Of a stretch of 10,088 nt of DNA, positions 8,107-10,088 are shown piece by piece. The DNA is taken from the NCBI GenBank assembly GCA_049601975.1, contig JBMYRC010000145.1, positions 1 to 10,088 of the forward strand, given 5' to 3'. The translations under genes and the position numbers were made by a program. The notes beneath the pieces were generated by a model. That model was given only the letters and a program-made list of their open reading frames with translations. It was not told the origin of the DNA and did no database searches. The DNA is from UBA6544 sp049601975. GTDB taxonomy: Bacteria; Pseudomonadota; Alphaproteobacteria; UBA8366. The stretch's first letter is position 1. The number at the start of each line of letters is the position of its first letter.

Positions 8107-8287
8107 CGACAAACCGGATCCCGCGACCAAGCGCCGGTTCTACTTGATTGCGTTCGCGGTCGCCTTAGCGATTGATTACTTCACGGGAATGGCCAAGGGC
8201 GGAGAGTACCGACCCAGCCTCATCGGCCTTGCGGTCATGATTACGTCGGCGTTGTTTTTCTTCTATTCTCTGATTCGCAATCGTTGA
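8099..8287 (+). CDS. Small two-helix inner-membrane protein (62 aa), unrecognised
   Basis: The protein has a short charged N-terminus (DDDKPDPATKRR), a hydrophobic segment at about residues 14-31 (YLIAFAVALAIDYFTG), a charged loop KGGEYRP, a second hydrophobic segment at about 41-58, and the basic tail RNR. This predicts two transmembrane helices with both ends in the cytoplasm. The frame also opens with GTG 8093, but ATG 8099 lies about 10 nt after the Shine-Dalgarno GAGGGAG (8082-8088), so I chose it. It overlaps the preceding small gene by 8 bp, a typical coupled-operon arrangement. The family is unknown to me. A membrane anchor or partner for a phosphonolipid-forming step is one possibility, but that is only context. 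Confidence 0.65.
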   Translation: MDDDKPDPATKRRFYLIAFAVALAIDYFTGMAKGGEYRPSLIGLAVMITSALFFFYSLIRNR

Positions 8288-8311
8288 ACCGACTACCGAC
8301 CGCTTTATAGT
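8284..8311 (+). promoter_or_regulatory. Candidate promoter for the glutaredoxin–DinB gene
   Basis: TTGAAC (8284-8289) and TATAGT (8306-8311) are separated by 16 bp, which resembles a sigma70 promoter (4/6 and 5/6 matches). The -35 overlaps the stop codon of the small membrane-protein gene. If active, transcription would begin near 8318, giving a short leader to ATG 8352, so the candidate selenoprotein could be expressed independently of the phosphonate operon. The alternative is readthrough, since no terminator is seen between the genes. Confidence 0.4.
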
Positions 8312-8338
8312 CATTATTAGTAATTTCATCGCGCGATT

Positions 8339-8345
8339 GAGGAGG
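8339..8345 (+). promoter_or_regulatory. Strong Shine-Dalgarno fixing the start at ATG 8352
   Basis: GAGGAGG is a near-perfect anti-16S match with 6-nt spacing to ATG 8352. It shows that ribosomes are directed to the start upstream of the in-frame TGA. The internal ATG 8475, which would avoid the TGA, has no comparable site. Confidence 0.8.
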
Positions 8346-8351
8346 AAATCC

Positions 8352-9110
8352 ATGGGCGAGATCGTACGCGTCTTCTGGCAACCTGGGTGAACCAGCTGCC
8401 TGAAAGCGAAAGAGTTTCTTTCGTCTCAAAATATCGAACACGAGTCTATTAATATCGCCGGTAATGCGGACGGCATGGCGCTATTGCAAAGCCTTGGCGC
8501 GAAATCCATTCCGGTTGTCTCAAAAGGTGATCAGTTTGTTTTCGCTCAGTCGATTGGCGATGTGGCCGAGTTCCTTGGTCTGAACGTTGATACCCGACCG
8601 GTGTTGTCTCCGGCGGAGTTGGTCGCAAAATACGACATGATCATGGAAGCGGCGGTTCGGCATATACGCCAGATTCCCAATGATAAGCTTGGCGGGAAAA
8701 TTCTCGATCGGGACCGGACTTATCGGGAATTGACCTATCACATCTTCCGGATCGCGGAAGCGCTGATGGATACGGCGAACGGTAGTGAACTGACCGTGAG
8801 CTATTATCACGATAATCCGCCAGCCGACATGCAGACAGTCGAGCAAATCGCAAGTTTCGGCGAAGACGTTCGCAGTCGGCTTAATGCTTGGTGGGAAGCG
8901 TACCCGCATAAGAATGGGGAAGCACTCGTGAACACCTATTTCGGCAATAAACCGTTACATGAAGTGCTGGAGCGCTCGACCTGGCATTCCGGTCAACATG
9001 GCCGCCAAATCGTCATGGCAATGGGCGAATTCATGGGGATTGCAGCGGATAATCCGTTGACGGCGGATGATTACGCAGGGCTCCCGATGCCGGAAAAAGC
9101 CTGGGACTAA
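8352..9110 (+). CDS. Candidate selenoprotein: glutaredoxin-like domain (UxxC, Sec13 = TGA 8388-8390) fused to DinB-like domain
   Basis: Reading TGA at codon 13 as selenocysteine gives a 252-residue protein. The N-terminus MGEIVRVFWQPG-U-TSCLKAKEF has the thioredoxin-fold beta strand and redox loop of glutaredoxins, with Sec replacing the first Cys of CxxC (U13, C16). The cis-proline segment KSIPVV (about 51-56) and FAQSIGDVAEFLG complete the domain by about residue 77. Residues about 85-252 look like a DinB/maleylpyruvate-isomerase-fold helical bundle: a histidine in TYHIFRIAE (about 130) and the pair His212/His216 in WHSGQHGRQI would be the metal triad. DinB-fold proteins include thiol-dependent transferases, so a redox or glutathione-linked role is plausible but unproven. 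An in-frame hairpin follows the TGA, and a terminator follows the gene. The alternative is a nonsense mutation of an ordinary Cys-containing homologue. No selenocysteine machinery gene lies in the window. Confidence 0.8.
8391..8428 (+). promoter_or_regulatory. Candidate bacterial SECIS hairpin downstream of TGA
   Basis: CGAAAGA (8407-8413) and TCTTTCG (8417-8423) form a perfect 7-bp stem capped by the triloop GUU (8414-8416). A possible G-U pair (8406/8424) and a lower 3-bp helix TGA/TCA (8401-8403 with 8426-8428) extend it beyond a small internal loop. The loop G lies 24 nt after the last base of the UGA codon. As I recall, bacterial SECIS elements need a G among the first two loop bases and a UGA-to-loop distance of roughly 16-37 nt; both are met. 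The stem is also coding sequence, so chance pairing is not excluded. Confidence 0.6.
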
Positions 9111-9137
9111 AGTCTCAAAAATGTTGCGTTGGAATCG

Positions 9138-9172
9138 GAAGGGGCCGCTCGGAAGCGGCCCCTTCTTTCTTC
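9138..9172 (+). terminator. Rho-independent terminator of the glutaredoxin–DinB gene
   Basis: A perfect 12-bp GC-rich stem, GAAGGGGCCGCT (9138-9149) with AGCGGCCCCTTC (9154-9165), is closed by the loop CGGA and followed by TTTCTT. It begins 27 bp after the stop codon at 9110 and ends plus-strand transcription. On the minus strand the hairpin lacks a good U-tract, so it would serve the convergent mlaA-like gene only weakly. Confidence 0.9.
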
Positions 9173-9208
9173 TGGCGCTCTTCGATATTGCGGCAGGTAA
9201 CGTACCGA

Positions 9209-9976
9209 CTATTTCGTAGGGTCTTTCTTTTCGTCTTCCGGATTTTCCGCGAATTCGATCACGGGTGCCGCACTTGGTGCGCCATTTCTGATTTGCGACG
9301 CGCGATAGCGCGAATAAGCTTCCCGTTCGGCGACATAGCCGTCGAGAGATCCCTCGCGAATTGACTTAAGTTCTTTCTCGTTGTCGGAATATTTGACAAA
9401 ACCTTGTCCGGCTCCAACCGCTAAAGGGAGCGGATTGGCGAGTGATGTCGCGAGGGTACCGGCCGCATCGCGAAAATTGCTCGGGCCGAGAAGGGGGAGA
9501 ACAATATGCGGTCCCGCCTCGACACCATGTGTCGCCATGGTTTGGCCGAGATCTTCCTGGCGCGCTTCGATGCCCATTTCGGTCGCTTTGTCCTGGGTGC
9601 CGCCAAGGCCAATTGTCGAGTTGATCAGGAACCGTTTGGTCGCGGCTCCCGCGTTCTTCGTATCACCTTGGAGCAGACTGGCACCTGCTGTAATGGGCTC
9701 GCACAGATTGCTAGCAGCGTTCGAGATGGGACCTTGGACTTCTTCTGGGGTGGCACCTTTGTAGAGACCGACGACGGGCTGGAGGACAAACAATTTGACC
9801 ATATCATTCAAGCCGGTGGTCCAGCGGTTCAGGGCTTCAAGCGGGTCGCTCACTTCGCCGTTCTCAGCGGTTGGTTTGTCCTCGTCTGCATAAGCGGGAG
9901 CGATCAGCATGGTCGCGGATAGCGCGGTCGCGACGGCAAGTGACTTGAGTGTGATAGATTTCGAGGATTCAAACAT
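9209..9976 (-). CDS. mlaA: MlaA/VacJ family outer-membrane lipid-asymmetry protein
   Basis: This 255-residue protein matches the MlaA family, whose members sit in the outer membrane and remove misplaced phospholipids from its outer leaflet, passing them to the Mla retrograde system. Family signatures are SDPLEALNRWTTGLND (43-58), VLQPVVGLYKGATPEEV (64-80), a SNLCEP segment (89-94), LLQGD (101-105), RFLINSTIGLGG (115-126), EDLGQT (141-146) and GPHIVLPLLGPSNFRDA (155-171). The N-terminus is a signal peptide with a hydrophobic core and a likely signal-peptidase-I site AYA30|DE. No lipobox cysteine is present (the only Cys is 92), unlike the lipoprotein MlaA of E. coli. A charged, disordered tail follows residue 238. 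The ATG is supported by AGAGG about 5-9 nt upstream. No toluene-tolerance (mlaC) gene is visible in the window. Confidence 0.9.
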   Translation of the reverse strand: MFESSKSITLKSLAVATALSATMLIAPAYADEDKPTAENGEVSDPLEALNRWTTGLNDMVKLFVLQPVVGLYKGATPEEVQGPISNAASNLCEPITAGASLLQGDTKNAGAATKRFLINSTIGLGGTQDKATEMGIEARQEDLGQTMATHGVEAGPHIVLPLLGPSNFRDAAGTLATSLANPLPLAVGAGQGFVKYSDNEKELKSIREGSLDGYVAEREAYSRYRASQIRNGAPSAAPVIEFAENPEDEKKDPTK

Positions 9977-10046
9977 GTGGACCTCTTTTGGCTATCGTGC
10001 TCCGGACAAGCGTCGCGGATAGTATATTTCCGAAGGGGCTGTCCCA

Positions 10047-10069
10047 GATAACCGAGATTAGAGGTTATC
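10047..10069. repeat. Inverted repeat GATAACC-N9-GGTTATC upstream of the mlaA-like gene
   Basis: Two perfect 7-bp arms (10047-10053 and 10063-10069) are separated by 9 bp. The centre is about 80 bp upstream of the mlaA start, and the right arm touches a possible divergent start codon at 10070. The symmetry and position suit a dimeric regulator's operator. The minus-strand TATACT nearby (10021-10026) could be the mlaA -10, with no clear -35. The short arms mean chance cannot be excluded. Confidence 0.3.
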
Positions 10070-10088
10070 ATGGTATCCATGCGCAAGA
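10070..10088 (+). CDS. Possible start of a divergent gene, cut by the window edge
   Basis: ATG 10070 (MVSMRK...) is preceded by AGAGG (10060-10064) at 5-nt spacing and the frame stays open to the end of the window. Only six codons are visible, so neither reality nor function can be judged. The alternative start ATG 10079 is in the same frame. Confidence 0.22.

Noticed and set aside
8388..8390. TGA read as tryptophan or glycine through a reassigned genetic code
   Set aside because: TGA ends several intact neighbours (SDR at 2612-2614, the decarboxylase at 7901-7903, both small genes), and tryptophan is encoded by TGG throughout, so the code is standard.
8388..8390. TGA as a simple nonsense mutation
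   Set aside because: Not excluded, but less likely: it hits exactly the redox cysteine, no other decay is present, and a SECIS-like hairpin follows at the right distance.
8475..9110. A 211-residue protein starting at ATG 8475
   Set aside because: It lacks a Shine-Dalgarno, starts in the middle of the glutaredoxin domain and ignores the strong start signal at 8352; it is the truncated form produced by treating TGA as a stop.
9381..9922. Plus-strand ORFs opposite the mlaA-like gene
   Set aside because: They are shadows of a clear MlaA homologue and show no protein-family signature.

Overview
The window looks like a chromosomal segment from a Gram-negative bacterium of moderate GC content, most likely an alphaproteobacterium. 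This is an inference from an outer-membrane MlaA/VacJ homologue, a glutaredoxin–DinB fusion of a kind I associate with alphaproteobacteria, and clear Shine-Dalgarno sites. No tRNA, rRNA, CRISPR array, IS element or phage gene is visible.

Layout. (i) 1-214 is leader DNA with a perfect TTGACA box. It precedes a two-gene plus-strand unit: an acyl-CoA ligase (218-1846) and an SDR oxidoreductase (1847-2614), with no gap between them. (ii) Convergent with it, and stop-to-stop at a TGATCA palindrome, is a minus-strand pair: a PLP-dependent D-threonine aldolase/D-serine dehydratase-like enzyme (4944-3817, GTG start) followed 16 bp later by an M20 amidohydrolase (3800-2615). The M20 gene is broken by two single-base losses in homopolymers. 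(iii) Divergent from that pair is a phosphonate-biosynthesis operon: a PEP mutase fused to a LicC/PntC-like nucleotidyltransferase (5108-6763), then phosphonopyruvate decarboxylase (6767-7903), then two unrecognised small genes (7915-8106 and 8099-8287), the second encoding a two-helix membrane protein. (iv) At 8352-9110 lies a glutaredoxin–DinB fusion whose reading frame is interrupted by an in-frame TGA at codon 13. That codon sits exactly where the first cysteine of the CxxC redox motif belongs. A strong intrinsic terminator follows at 9138. (v) On the minus strand is an MlaA-like protein with a type I signal peptide and no lipobox (9976-9209). A palindromic element lies upstream of it, and possibly the start of a divergent gene at the right edge.

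The main result is the gene at 8352-9110. An ideal Shine-Dalgarno (GAGGAGG) precedes ATG 8352, the frame runs uninterrupted on both sides of the TGA, and the motif reads P-G-(TGA)-T-S-C. A hairpin with a perfect 7-bp upper stem and a GUU apical loop begins just downstream, with the loop 23 nt after the TGA. TGA is used as an ordinary stop by several neighbours, so the genetic code is not reassigned. The best explanation is a selenoprotein (UxxC glutaredoxin fused to a DinB thiol-transferase fold). Conventional gene calling would miss it and start the protein at the internal ATG 8475.

The phosphonate operon is the second point of interest. PEP would be converted to phosphonopyruvate and then phosphonoacetaldehyde, and the fused transferase domain suggests a later cytidylyl-activation step as for phosphonolipids or phosphonoglycans. 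No aminotransferase, reductase or final transferase is encoded here, so the end product cannot be read from this window.
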